From REEB85 sp018971455 (GTDB lineage Bacteria; Pseudomonadota; Alphaproteobacteria; Acetobacterales; Acetobacteraceae): a stretch of 64,000 nt of DNA. Under the pieces are notes generated by a model. That model was not told the DNA's origin, searched no databases, and saw nothing but the letters and a program-made list of their open reading frames with translations. The position numbers were made by a program, and so were the translations under genes. The stretch is taken from the NCBI GenBank assembly GCA_028871195.1, contig JAGWNT010000006.1:6415-70414 (forward strand). Reading direction: 5' to 3'. Position 1 is the stretch's first letter. Every line of letters begins with the position of its first letter. This document shows, in pieces, positions 9,223-18,340 of the stretch.

Positions 9223-9237
9223 GCCGGGCCGTCCCGC

Positions 9238-10560
9238 TCAGCCGGCGTTGGACTTGTCGAGGATCGGCTGGAACTCCGCCGTCGCCCGCTTCATCTCCTT
9301 GGCCGGATCGGCGCCGCTGATCATGTTGGTCAGCGCCACGCCGAAGGTGTCGCGGAACTCGGTCACGGGAATGATCTCCGGCAGGCCGGGGGCGGAGATC
9401 TTCTGGCTGTCCATCACCGCCTGCAGCCATTCCTTGCCGAACTTGTTGTCCTTCACCACGTTCGGGTCCGTATAGACGCTGAGCCGCGCCGGCGTGCCCG
9501 AGCCGGTGCGCAGGATCTCGCCCATGATTTTCTTGCTCGTCGCCCACTGGCAGTAAAGATAGGCCGCGCCCTTCTTCTTGCTCGAGGCCGGAATGCCCAT
9601 GCTGTCAACGAAGCTCGCCGAATGCTGCGCCTTCGGGCCCTTCGGCACCACGGCGAAGCCGACATCATGGACGATCTTGGACGCCTTCGGGTCGATAAGC
9701 GGGGCGGAGAAGCCGACGCCGTCGAGCCACATGCCGATCTTGCCCTGCGCGAAGCTGGTCTGGCACTCGTTCCAGTTGAAGCCGATGCTGCCCGGCGGGG
9801 CGCATTCGCGCATCGTCTTGGCATAGAAATCGGCCGCCCAGATCGCCTCCGGCGTATCGGTCAGCAGCTTCTTGCCATCCGGCGTCACCGTCAGCTGGTC
9901 CTGGCCGAGCAGCCAGCTGGTGTACACCGGCAGGTTGGCGTTCTTCAGCCCGCGCCCGACGAAGCCGTACGTGCCGGTCTTCTTGTCGGTCAGGTGGCGC
10001 GCCGTGGTCAGCAGCTCGTCCATGCTGGATGGGTAGGCGAGGCCGGCCGCCTTGAAGATCGCCTTGTTCCAGAAGATGATCCACAGATCCGGGTTGAGCG
10101 GCAGCGAATCCATCCGCCCGTCCGCCTGCGTCGCCGTCTTCACCGCGCCCGCGCCGATATCGGCAAAATCATAATCCGGCGCCGTCAGCTGCGGATTGGC
10201 CAGATAGGGGCGCATATCCTCCAGCCAGTGCGCGCTGCCGAACAGGCGCTTGGAGACATGCAGCGACACCATCAGCACGTCGAAGCTCGGGTGCCCCGAA
10301 GCCATCTCGAGCGCCGCCTTGGGGCGCTGCTGCTGCTCGGGAATCTGTTCCGACCCGACACTGATGCCGGTCATCGCCTCGAACTCTTTCTGGTGCTTCT
10401 GCAAGACGTCGCTGCGCGGGTTCTTGGTCAGGCTGACCTCGATATGCTGCCCCTTGAACTGCTTCCAGTCGAAGCTCGACGCGGCGTTGGCGCGGCTGAC
10501 GATGGCCGGCATGGCGAGCAATCCGGCAGATCCCTGCAGGATGGTGCGGCGGCGGATCAT
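9238..10560 (-). CDS. ABC transporter extracellular solute-binding protein, family 1
   Basis: A 440-residue periplasmic binding protein. The N-terminus 'MIRRRTILQGSAGLLAMPAIV' carries consecutive arginines before a hydrophobic stretch and an ANA cleavage site near residue 26, resembling a Tat signal. The body resembles family 1 (maltose/glycerol-phosphate-type) binding proteins. ATG 10560 has GAGGA about 9 bases upstream. It is the first gene of the importer operon. The sugar cannot be predicted, and no regulator or ATPase is encoded nearby, so a shared ATPase such as an MsmK/UgpC-type protein would be needed. Confidence 0.9.
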   Translation of the reverse strand: MIRRRTILQGSAGLLAMPAIVSRANAASSFDWKQFKGQHIEVSLTKNPRSDVLQKHQKEFEAMTGISVGSEQIPEQQQRPKAALEMASGHPSFDVLMVSLHVSKRLFGSAHWLEDMRPYLANPQLTAPDYDFADIGAGAVKTATQADGRMDSLPLNPDLWIIFWNKAIFKAAGLAYPSSMDELLTTARHLTDKKTGTYGFVGRGLKNANLPVYTSWLLGQDQLTVTPDGKKLLTDTPEAIWAADFYAKTMRECAPPGSIGFNWNECQTSFAQGKIGMWLDGVGFSAPLIDPKASKIVHDVGFAVVPKGPKAQHSASFVDSMGIPASSKKKGAAYLYCQWATSKKIMGEILRTGSGTPARLSVYTDPNVVKDNKFGKEWLQAVMDSQKISAPGLPEIIPVTEFRDTFGVALTNMISGADPAKEMKRATAEFQPILDKSNAG

Positions 10561-10723
10561 GGTGGGTTTCCTCATGCGGTTTGTTGTCCAGGCGCCAGCC
10601 CAGGAAAATCGCCTGGGCCGGGGCAGGATTGTTGGGCGGATCGTCAGCCTATCGCCGGCTCCGCCACCGCGCAATGCACCTTGGCCGCCTCATGTCGTTG
10701 TTGTCCCGCCCGCGGTTGCGCCT

Positions 10724-12256
10724 CTACCAGCGCAGCACGAGCAGCCCGTCATAGGCGCGCTCGGCGCGCGGCGGCACGCGCGCGATCAGCCCGGCGGCGA
10801 AGCGCCGGTCGCCATCGTCCAGCGCCAGCACCACGCCATGCCCGGCGCGGATGCGCGCCACCAGCGCGTCGGTGGACAGTGTCTGGAAGGGCAGGGCGGC
10901 CCGCGCCACCAGGTCGCCGGAGGTGCCGACCGGCTCCGGCCGCGGCATCCACAGCCCCACCGGCCGGCGCACCGTGCCGCCCGCGTAGAAGGCGAACCCG
11001 AGCACCCCGGCATGCGGCCCGGCCACCGCCATGGCGCCCGAGTCCCGGGTCAGATCATGATCGCGCGCGAATCCGCGCCAGTCCGGCTTGTGCTGGCTTG
11101 GCAGGAAGACGTTGTTGCACAGCCCGATGGCGATGCCCGCAGCCAGCACGCCGGCCAGGCCGTGGCGCAGCCAGGGGCGGATGGCCGGCGCATCCAGGAT
11201 CAGCGCCGCCGCCACCGCCAGCGGCACCTGCATCCACAACACGATGCGCGGCTCCAGGATCGGCCGCGCCACACTGATGAGGGCGGCAAGGGCGAGGAAC
11301 AACAGGGGAAAGACGATCAGCAGGCGAAACGCGGCCGACCCGCCCATCGCCCGCGGCGCCAGCAGCAGCAGCAGCACCACGCCGCCGAGCGACAGCAGCA
11401 ATTCCAGGCCGAGCCAGGCCGCCGAGAGGGACGGCCCGAGATCGCCGCGAAGGAGCGGCCCGACGATGAGGTCCCGGCACACCATCAGCACGGTGGTCGC
11501 GCCGAAGGGTGGCATCCAGGCAATGTCCGGCGAGCCCAGCTGCATCGCCATGCCGGCCGCCACCGGGGCCGCCAGCAGGCAGGCCAGCAGGCTCGCGCCG
11601 ATGAACGGCCAGACGCGCTCGCGCCGGCCGAGGATCAGGCTTGCCAGCACGCACAGCCCGAGGGCGGCGAGAATGATCGCCGCGGTGGCATGGCTCCACA
11701 ACAGCAGCACGGCCCCGACCGTGTAGGCCGCCAGCCCCCGCCGCCAGCCCGCATCCTCGCCCAGCAGCCGCACCGCGCCGAGCAGGGTGAAGGCCACCAG
11801 CCCGGGCAGGAACGCATAGACCCGCGCCTCCTGCGCGGCGGCGATCTGCATCGGCGCCAGCGCCACGAGCAGCGCGGCGATCAGCCCGCCGCGTGCCCCG
11901 GCGAGCACCGCGCCAAGCCGATAGACCAGCCCGATCGCCGCCAGCGAGGCCAGCGCCGACAGGCTGCGCGTGGCGACCTCCGAGGGGCCGAAGAGGCCGG
12001 CCCACAGCTTCAGCAGCACGAAATGCAGCGGCGGATTGGTCTCGACGAACAGACCATGGCCGAGCAGGAAGGCGAGGGGATTGCGGATCCAGAACAGCGT
12101 GAATAATTCGTTACGCCAGTAGCTGTCATGGCCGATATGGTAGAGGCGCAGCGCCGCGCCGAGCAGCATGATGGCACCGAGCAGCGTGGCCGGGCCAACA
12201 CGCGGGCGCGTGCGCGCCCGCGCCGCCGGTCCCGCCGCCTCCACCCAAGCGGACAT
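10724..12256 (-). CDS. Membrane glycosyltransferase, GT39/ArnT-like
   Basis: A 510-residue polytopic protein with about eleven predicted helices. The N-terminal loop 'RLYHIGHDSYWRNELFTLFW', with acidic/aromatic residues after the first helix, and 'NPPLHFVLLKLW' are typical of the GT39/PMT-2 superfamily of polyprenyl-phosphate-sugar-dependent transferases. AAGGAGAG 7 bases before the ATG fixes the start. It would act at the periplasmic face of the inner membrane on lipids, glycans or proteins; acceptor and donor are unknown. It is divergent from the CtrA-like regulator at 12506. Confidence 0.82.
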   Translation of the reverse strand: MSAWVEAAGPAARARTRPRVGPATLLGAIMLLGAALRLYHIGHDSYWRNELFTLFWIRNPLAFLLGHGLFVETNPPLHFVLLKLWAGLFGPSEVATRSLSALASLAAIGLVYRLGAVLAGARGGLIAALLVALAPMQIAAAQEARVYAFLPGLVAFTLLGAVRLLGEDAGWRRGLAAYTVGAVLLLWSHATAAIILAALGLCVLASLILGRRERVWPFIGASLLACLLAAPVAAGMAMQLGSPDIAWMPPFGATTVLMVCRDLIVGPLLRGDLGPSLSAAWLGLELLLSLGGVVLLLLLAPRAMGGSAAFRLLIVFPLLFLALAALISVARPILEPRIVLWMQVPLAVAAALILDAPAIRPWLRHGLAGVLAAGIAIGLCNNVFLPSQHKPDWRGFARDHDLTRDSGAMAVAGPHAGVLGFAFYAGGTVRRPVGLWMPRPEPVGTSGDLVARAALPFQTLSTDALVARIRAGHGVVLALDDGDRRFAAGLIARVPPRAERAYDGLLVLRW

Positions 12257-12505
12257 GCCATCTCTCCTTCGCACGAGGGCGAAAAGCAGCTCTTCGCCGC
12301 TTAGAAACATGGCATATGTTAAGCCAATGTTTGGAAACCGATGGGGCGCGGCCGGCCGGCCGGGCAGGGCTGTGCCCGGCGCATCCCGGCATTGCAGGGG
12401 GACGGGTGAACCGAACCTTTCCTGACATTTCCCGACACCACTTGAACGCAAAGGCATGGCTTAACGAGAGATGAAGAACGGCTCATCTCCTCGGAGTTTC
12501 CAGTC
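12257..12505. promoter_or_regulatory. Divergent promoter region with TTAA half-sites
   Basis: A 249-base divergent intergenic region between the glycosyltransferase and the CtrA-like regulator. It contains TTAA half-sites (near 12319 and 12461) but no complete TTAA-N7-TTAA CtrA box. It must hold promoters for both directions; I see no convincing -35/-10 pair. Confidence 0.4.
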
Positions 12506-13276
12506 ATGCGATTGCTCCTCGTCCAGGCCCAGTCCGCCGCCACCCGCCAGTCAACCATGGCGTTCAGCGCCAGCGCCGCCATCGTTGACCATGTGCACCA
12601 GGTGGCCGATGCGGTGACATACCTGCGCACCTACGAATACGACATCGTGGTGCTCGACCAGGAGCTGACCGACATGGCGGGCACCGACGCGATCCGCCGC
12701 TTCCGCACCTTGGGCTTCACCACCCCCGTGCTGATCCTGACCGACATGGAGAGCGGCAAGTCCCGCGCCCAGGCCCTGCGCGCCGGCGCCGACGACCTGC
12801 TCTCCAAACCCTTCGACCCCGACGAGCTGGCCGCCCGCATCGAGGCGGTGGTGCGCCGGCGCAACGGCTTCGCCCGTTCCACCCTGCATGTCGGCCCGCT
12901 GGAAGTGGACATGGCCAGCCGCGAGGTCCGGGTGGATGGCCAGCCCGTCAGCCTGACCCGCAAGGAATACGCCATCGTCGAGCTCATGGCCCTGCGCAAG
13001 GGCCGGGTGATCCCCAAGCAGAACTTCCTCGATCACCTTTACAATGGACTCGACGGTCCGGAGACCCGGGTGATCGATGTCTTTATCTGCAATCTGCGCA
13101 AAAAACTCTCATTGTGCGGAGGTGGTTCACTTATTGACACAGTTCGGGGTCACGGGTACATTATGAGAGATACGCCGGCTTTCGCGGATCGGAGCTTGCC
13201 CGCCGCGGGATACCCGGAAGAAGCTATGCCCGTCGTACCCGCGCATCGGCTCGACCGGGAGGTCGCGATCAGCTGA
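12506..13276 (+). CDS. CtrA-like response regulator with degenerate receiver acidic pocket
   Basis: A 256-residue OmpR-type regulator. The C-terminal winged helix (about 125-225), including 'LRKGRVIPKQNFLDHLYNG' and 'VIDVFICNLRKKL', is close to Caulobacter CtrA, the cell-cycle regulator. The receiver keeps Asp51, Thr79 and Lys101. The N-terminal acidic pair that binds Mg2+ (CtrA 'LLIEDDSA') reads 'LLVQAQSA', so normal phosphorylation is doubtful. A 30-residue C-terminal tail follows the DNA-binding domain. It is probably a CtrA paralogue that binds related sites; those before the flp pilin genes downstream are candidates. A true ctrA should exist elsewhere. Confidence 0.85.
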   Translation: MRLLLVQAQSAATRQSTMAFSASAAIVDHVHQVADAVTYLRTYEYDIVVLDQELTDMAGTDAIRRFRTLGFTTPVLILTDMESGKSRAQALRAGADDLLSKPFDPDELAARIEAVVRRRNGFARSTLHVGPLEVDMASREVRVDGQPVSLTRKEYAIVELMALRKGRVIPKQNFLDHLYNGLDGPETRVIDVFICNLRKKLSLCGGGSLIDTVRGHGYIMRDTPAFADRSLPAAGYPEEAMPVVPAHRLDREVAIS

Positions 13277-13384
13277 GAGCGGCTCCGACCCAACCGGAGG
13301 TACCCTCTCGCCATGCCGATCGCCGCTTCTGGCACCAACACCGCAAGGGCGATCCGGCGCGGGCACGGCGTCCCGGCCTGAGCC

Positions 13385-16381
13385 ATGTCGCGCGGGACGG
13401 GGGGGGAGCGGGAAGGATTCCTGCACCGCATCCAGGCGGCGTTTTCCTTCTCATGCCCGCTCTGCGTCCTCGCCGTCCTCGTCGCGATGACGCTCGCGGC
13501 CATGTCGGTCGGCGCCATCCTGCTCGACCATGCCCGCGCCATCCAGCAGGGCGAGCTCGTCGCCACCCGTGAGGCCGATCTCGGCGCGCTGCGCACCAGC
13601 CTGCTGCTCAGCGCCGCCGACCGCATGCTCCACGAGGCCGCGGCGTTGCAGGCGGCCCCCCAGGCGACGGCCAGCGCCCGCAGCGGCGCGCTCGATGCCG
13701 GCCTCTCCCGGCTGCGCGCCGTCGAGCCGCGCATCCTCGCACTCTATATATTAGGGCCGGATGCCGGCCCGCTCGCCGCCTCCCTGGCGCCGGCCTGGCA
13801 CGCCGCCAACCTCGCCAGCGCCTGCCTGCACGCCGGCCGGGCCGATTCCGGCCAGGTCCTGCTGAAATCGATCACCACCCCGATCGCCTCCGACGGCACC
13901 AGCGAGCCCGCCCTGTGCATGATGCGCGGCACCGAGGGCGGCGCGGTCCTCGCCGTGCTCGGCTCCGGGCTGGTGGCCGCGCAGTACGCGGACCTCAATC
14001 TCGGCCGGCACGGCGCGGCCATCCTGGAGGACGGCGCCGGGCGCACGCTGCTCGCCATTTCGGCGGGCGGGGATGCGGCCCTCGCCGCGCCCTCCGGCGG
14101 CCTCTCCGCCACCCGCCGCATCGAGGCGCCGGTACCTGCGATCCTGCGCGTCTCCCTCGCCCGCAGTGACATGCTCGCCGTCTGGTGGTCGCGCGCCTCG
14201 CTGATCGGCAGCAGCGCGCTCATCGTCATCTCCTTCCTCGCCCTCAGCATCCTGGCGGTGCGCCGCACCGAGCAGCGCGAGCTGCGCAGGCTCGAGCAGA
14301 TGGTCCTGCCGCGCGAGCACATCGCCGACCGCGAAAGGCTGCTTGCCGCCGTCGCCACCATCGCGTGCGACCTCGCCGATTGCGAGCTGCTGGACACCGG
14401 CCAGGCGTCGCAGATCCAGCGCCCGCCCGGCCAGGCGCCGCCGGAAGAGGGCAGGGGCATCGCGCTGGCATTGCTGCGGCCCGATCTCGTGCGCATCGGG
14501 CCGTTGCTGTTGCAGCATCGCCACGCCGCCCGCTTCAGTGCTACGGACCTCGCCTTCCTGCGCGTGCTGGCCGAATTCGCCCGCCGCACCGTGGCCCAGC
14601 AGGACGCGGTGGCCGCGGCCCACCGCGAGGCCGGGCAGGCCCTGGCCGAGCGCGACAGCGAGCGCGCCGCCCAGCAGGCCGTGCAGAGCGAGATGTCCGA
14701 CGCCAGCTTCACGCTGGACGGCGATTGGCGCATCGTCGCCACCAACCGCAACGCGGACCGCCTGCTCGGCGAATACGCCGACGATCTGCGCCACCGAACC
14801 CTGTGGAAAGTCTTCCCCGAACTCGTCGGCACGGTGTTCGAGAGCCAGTGCCGCCGCGCCCTGCAGGACCAGCACCCCGTCGCCTTCGAGATGCGCTGGC
14901 TGCGCTCGGAGAGCTGGATCGCCGTGCATGCCTATCCGCGCGCGCCGGGCCTGGCCGTCTACATGCAGGATATCAGCCGCCAGATCGGCATCGACGACCG
15001 GCTGCGCGAGGCCGCCAAGATGGACGCCATCGGCAATCTCACCGGCGGCATCGCCCATGATTTCAACAATCTGCTGACGGTGATCCTCGGCAACATCGAA
15101 ATCCTCGACCTCGAACTGCCCGAGCGCGGCGAGATCCGCGACATGCACGAGCAGATCCGCCGCGCCGCCCAGACCGCGACCGAGCTGACCCACCAGCTCC
15201 TCGCCTTCGCCCGCCGCCAGCCCCTCTCGCCGGCGGATGTCGATATCGGACGCCTGATGATCGGGCTCGACGGCCTGCTGCGCCGCACCCTCGGCGCCAC
15301 CGTCACCGTCGATATCCGCGTCCCCGAAGGGCTGTGGCACGCCCGCATCGATGCCGCCCAGCTCGAGGCGGCCCTGGTCAACCTCGCCCTGAACGCCCGC
15401 GACGCCATGCCCGGCGGCGGCCGCTTCACCCTGGAGGCCGCCAATCTCGCCCTGCGCAACCCGCAGACCGACGCCTTCGGCGAGATCCGTCCGGGCAATT
15501 ACGTCGTCATCTCCGCCGCCGATACCGGCGCCGGCATCCCCCGCGACGTCATCGGCCGGGTCTTCGAGCCGTTCTTCTCGACCAAGCCCTCCGGCCGCGG
15601 CACCGGGCTCGGCCTGTCCATGGTCTATGGCTTCGTCACCCAGTCCGGCGGTCATGCCCGCATCGCCAGCGAACCCGGCCGCGGCGCGGTCGTGCGGCTC
15701 TATCTGCCGCGCGCCGCCGGCAAGCCGGCGGCCGGCGGCGGCGGGGGGCTGCCCTATGCCGACCCGCCGCGCACCAGCCCGCCCTTCGCCGGCCCGTCCA
15801 CCCCGACGTATTCCATCCCCTCCGCCCCGATCCCGTCCTCAGCGGGCCCGTCCTCCGCGGGCCCATCCTATCCGGGCCCGTCCGCCATGGGCACGTTCAA
15901 CTCCGGCCCCTCCCAGGCCGGCGCGCGGGCGGCGCCCGCACCCCCGCGCCGCGCCGAGCCGCCGCCGGTCAGCACGGGCGGGCAGGGCCTGCCGGGCGGT
16001 GCCGAGCGCATCCTGGTGGTCGAGGATTCCGACATGGTGCGCGACTACGCCCAGGCCGTGCTGGGCGGGCTCGGCTACGCCGTCACCGTCGCCGCCGATG
16101 GTCCGGAGGCGCTCGCGCTGCTCGATCGCGGCCTGTGCCCCGAGCTGCTGCTGACCGACGTGCTGCTGCCGAACGGGCTGGACGGGCTGCAGCTGGCCGA
16201 AAAGGTGCTGGCCCGCATGCCCGGCCTGCCGGTGCTGTATATGTCCGGCTATATCGAGAATGTGGATGCCTACCAGTCCCGGCTCGATCCGCAGACGAAT
16301 CTGCTCCTCAAGCCGTTCCGCCGCGCCAGCCTCGCCATCATGGTCCGCGCCCGGCTCGACGCCGCCCGCCGCGCCCGCTGA
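13385..16381 (+). CDS. CckA-like hybrid sensor histidine kinase
   Basis: A 998-residue membrane kinase. Predicted order: helix about 20-45, periplasmic sensor, helix about 262-288, PAS-like domain about 440-535, HisKA with 'GGIAHDFNNLLTV' (His558), HATPase with 'NLALNARDAMPGGG' and 'GTGLGLSMVYGFV', a Pro/Ser/Gly-rich linker about 795-855, and a C-terminal receiver (Asp925). The HDFNN-type HisKA plus terminal receiver resembles CckA, the kinase that feeds CtrA, which fits its place after the CtrA-like gene. The start at 13385 lacks a good ribosome-binding site and may be off. Confidence 0.87.
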   Translation: MSRGTGGEREGFLHRIQAAFSFSCPLCVLAVLVAMTLAAMSVGAILLDHARAIQQGELVATREADLGALRTSLLLSAADRMLHEAAALQAAPQATASARSGALDAGLSRLRAVEPRILALYILGPDAGPLAASLAPAWHAANLASACLHAGRADSGQVLLKSITTPIASDGTSEPALCMMRGTEGGAVLAVLGSGLVAAQYADLNLGRHGAAILEDGAGRTLLAISAGGDAALAAPSGGLSATRRIEAPVPAILRVSLARSDMLAVWWSRASLIGSSALIVISFLALSILAVRRTEQRELRRLEQMVLPREHIADRERLLAAVATIACDLADCELLDTGQASQIQRPPGQAPPEEGRGIALALLRPDLVRIGPLLLQHRHAARFSATDLAFLRVLAEFARRTVAQQDAVAAAHREAGQALAERDSERAAQQAVQSEMSDASFTLDGDWRIVATNRNADRLLGEYADDLRHRTLWKVFPELVGTVFESQCRRALQDQHPVAFEMRWLRSESWIAVHAYPRAPGLAVYMQDISRQIGIDDRLREAAKMDAIGNLTGGIAHDFNNLLTVILGNIEILDLELPERGEIRDMHEQIRRAAQTATELTHQLLAFARRQPLSPADVDIGRLMIGLDGLLRRTLGATVTVDIRVPEGLWHARIDAAQLEAALVNLALNARDAMPGGGRFTLEAANLALRNPQTDAFGEIRPGNYVVISAADTGAGIPRDVIGRVFEPFFSTKPSGRGTGLGLSMVYGFVTQSGGHARIASEPGRGAVVRLYLPRAAGKPAAGGGGGLPYADPPRTSPPFAGPSTPTYSIPSAPIPSSAGPSSAGPSYPGPSAMGTFNSGPSQAGARAAPAPPRRAEPPPVSTGGQGLPGGAERILVVEDSDMVRDYAQAVLGGLGYAVTVAADGPEALALLDRGLCPELLLTDVLLPNGLDGLQLAEKVLARMPGLPVLYMSGYIENVDAYQSRLDPQTNLLLKPFRRASLAIMVRARLDAARRAR

Positions 16382-16402
16382 CACCCTAATTTTGCCCTAA
16401 AG

Positions 16403-16420
16403 TGATGCATCTGTGCATCA
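16403..16420. repeat. Inverted repeat TGATGCA-N4-TGCATCA
   Basis: A perfect 7-base inverted repeat 22 bases after the hybrid kinase stop codon. No T-tract follows, so an operator or processing hairpin is as likely as a terminator. Confidence 0.5.
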
Positions 16421-16486
16421 TGGCTCGTCAGGGCAGGTGAGAAACATCCCGGAACCTGCGATAAACCCTGGACAAAACTGTTAATC

Positions 16487-16506
16487 TGGTAACTTTATGG
16501 TTACCA
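16487..16506. promoter_or_regulatory. Inverted repeat TGGTAAC-N6-GTTACCA before a response regulator
   Basis: A perfect 7-base inverted repeat ending 7 bases before GTG 16514 and 25 bases before ATG 16532. A site this close to the start could be an autoregulatory operator or a hairpin covering the ribosome-binding region. If the ATG is the true start, the repeat sits at a normal operator position. Confidence 0.5.
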
Positions 16507-16513
16507 CGAGCGG

Positions 16514-17332
16514 GTGAGTGCGGTGGTGGGTATGCAGCTCGACGAACTGAATCAGGCGTCAGCCGGCCTCGGTCTCCAGCCGGAACCTTCCGTGTTGCTG
16601 GTCGAGGACGATCACGACGTGGCGCAGACCATCCGCCGCTACATCGAACGTGTCGGCATGAAAACCAGCTGGGCCAGCAACGGCGCCGAGGCGCTCCAGA
16701 TGAAGGAGAGCTTCCGCCCCGACATCGTGCTGGTCGATCTCGAACTGCCGGATGTGGACGGCGTCAAGCTGATCTCCTGGCTCGCCAGCCGGCGCGATTG
16801 CGGAATCATCGTGGTGTCCGGCCGCGGCGAGGATGTCGATCGCGTCGTCGGCATCGAACTCGGCGCCGATGATTACGTCACCAAGCCGGTGCCGATGCGC
16901 GAACTGGTGGCGCGCATCCGCGCCGTCCATCGCCGCGCCGGGCGCAATGGCGGCGAGGCGGCCAATGCCCCCGCGCCGCCGGAGCCGGGGCAGGTCGTGC
17001 TGGGCGGCGTGCGCGTCGATCTGCGCCGCCGCACCGTCACCGCCCAGCGCGCCAACGGTCTGGCCGATGAGTCCATCCACCTCACCGCCGCCGAATTCGT
17101 CGCCCTCGAGGCGCTGATCGAAGCGGCCCCGCAGCCGGTCTCGCGCGAGCGCATCTGCCGCCTGGCGCTGCGCCGGCCCTTCCATGCCGAGGATCGCGGC
17201 GTCGACCAGCTCATCCTCAACCTTCGCCGCAAGCTCTTCGACGACGAAACCGCCCACAGCGTGATCGTCTCGGTGCGCGGCGCCGGCTACTCGGTGGTGA
17301 CCGACAAGGAGCTCTTCGTCGTCCGCTCCTGA
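16514..17332 (+). CDS. OmpR-family response regulator
   Basis: A 272-residue regulator. The receiver (about 25-142) is intact: acidic pair in 'LLVEDDHD', phospho-acceptor Asp75, and 'TKP' lysine. An Ala/Pro-rich linker and a winged-helix domain (about 165-265, ending 'SVRGAGYSVV') follow. The start may be GTG 16514 or ATG 16532; neither has a strong ribosome-binding site. It follows the CckA-like kinase and precedes the pilus region, so it may answer that kinase. The target genes are unknown. Confidence 0.88.
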   Translation: MSAVVGMQLDELNQASAGLGLQPEPSVLLVEDDHDVAQTIRRYIERVGMKTSWASNGAEALQMKESFRPDIVLVDLELPDVDGVKLISWLASRRDCGIIVVSGRGEDVDRVVGIELGADDYVTKPVPMRELVARIRAVHRRAGRNGGEAANAPAPPEPGQVVLGGVRVDLRRRTVTAQRANGLADESIHLTAAEFVALEALIEAAPQPVSRERICRLALRRPFHAEDRGVDQLILNLRRKLFDDETAHSVIVSVRGAGYSVVTDKELFVVRS

Positions 17333-17384
17333 CGAAGCCTAAACAATTTCGCGCCATGACTGGGCTGCCCTCACGGGAAAGCCC

Positions 17385-18212
17385 ATGCACGTCTTCGCGC
17401 CCCACAAGCTGCTGATCGCCGCCTGCGCCGCCCTGCTGCTCGTCCCGCAGGCGCGCGCCGCGACGTCCATGCCGGCCACCGCCGCCGCCGCCGCACCCGC
17501 CACCTGCCAGAGCGCCGGGGACGCCGCCGAGCGCGCCTGGAGCATCCCCACCGGCCTGCTCGCTGCCATCGGCCGCATGGAAAGCGGGCGCTACGATGCC
17601 GCGACCGGGCGCATCGCCGCCTGGCCGTTCACCATCAACGCCGCCGGCACCGGCCATTTCTACCGGACCGCCGACGACGCGATCACCGCCGTGCAGGATC
17701 TGCAGATGCGCGGCATCGGCCTGATCGATGTCGGCTGCTTCCAGGTCAACCTGCTCTACCATCCGGGCGCCTTCGCCACGCTCGCCGACGGGTTCGACCC
17801 GCAGCACAACGCCGATTACGCCGCCGCCTTCCTCAGCCGCCTCTACCGCCGCACTGGCTCGTGGGAAGCCGCCGTCGCCGCCTACCACTCCGCCACGCCC
17901 GGCCTGGGCGAGCCCTATCGCGACCGCGTGCTGGCCGATTGGCAGAGCGGCGGGCTCGCCCTGCCGCACCGCTACGCCGCCATCGGCTTCTCGCACCCGG
18001 GCGGCGGCAGCCTGGCCGGCGACCCCTACGTCATCCACATCGCCGCCTGGGCGCCGGCCCAGCAGGCGGCCCTGCCGCGGGTCTGGCGGCCCGGTGCGGC
18101 CGCACCCGCGCCCGCCCACCCGCGGGCGCCCAGGGCAGGGCAGGGCGCCATGGCGTCCCCCGTCATGCGCCATTTTGCCCGCCTGCCGCGCATCATCACC
18201 CCCGGCTCGTGA
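17385..18212 (+). CDS. Lytic transglycosylase, SLT domain
   Basis: A 275-residue exported protein. A signal peptide (cleavage after ARA, about residue 25) is followed by an SLT-like domain with the catalytic Glu66 in 'IGRMESGRY' and the downstream 'VGCFQVNLLYHPG' and 'YRRTGSWEAAVAAYHSA' motifs. It cuts peptidoglycan, and its position just upstream of the Flp pilin genes suggests it opens the wall for the Tad pilus. The C-terminal 70 residues are Ala/Pro-rich and low complexity. Confidence 0.88.
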   Translation: MHVFAPHKLLIAACAALLLVPQARAATSMPATAAAAAPATCQSAGDAAERAWSIPTGLLAAIGRMESGRYDAATGRIAAWPFTINAAGTGHFYRTADDAITAVQDLQMRGIGLIDVGCFQVNLLYHPGAFATLADGFDPQHNADYAAAFLSRLYRRTGSWEAAVAAYHSATPGLGEPYRDRVLADWQSGGLALPHRYAAIGFSHPGGGSLAGDPYVIHIAAWAPAQQAALPRVWRPGAAAPAPAHPRAPRAGQGAMASPVMRHFARLPRIITPGS

Positions 18213-18227
18213 GCGCCGAGGCAATCC

Positions 18228-18242
18228 TTAATCACGACTTAA
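18228..18242. promoter_or_regulatory. CtrA-box-like site TTAA-N7-TTAA before flp pilin 1
   Basis: Exact match to the full CtrA box (TTAA, seven bases, TTAA). It ends 98 bases before the first pilin start, the same distance as at three other pilin genes. Binding by CtrA or the CtrA-like regulator at 12506 is inference. Confidence 0.65.
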
Positions 18243-18340
18243 CGTCGCGCATGATGTCCTGAGCCGGACCATCATCGCCGCGACGCTGCTTGCCGGCAGC
18301 AACGGCACGGTGGCGACCTCGCGTGTTCAGGAGATACGAC

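Noticed and set aside
8320..11277. A 985-codon plus-strand open frame antisense to the ABC operon
   Set aside because: Composition is Arg/His/Pro/Gln-rich shadow sequence with no domain; the minus-strand genes are unmistakable.
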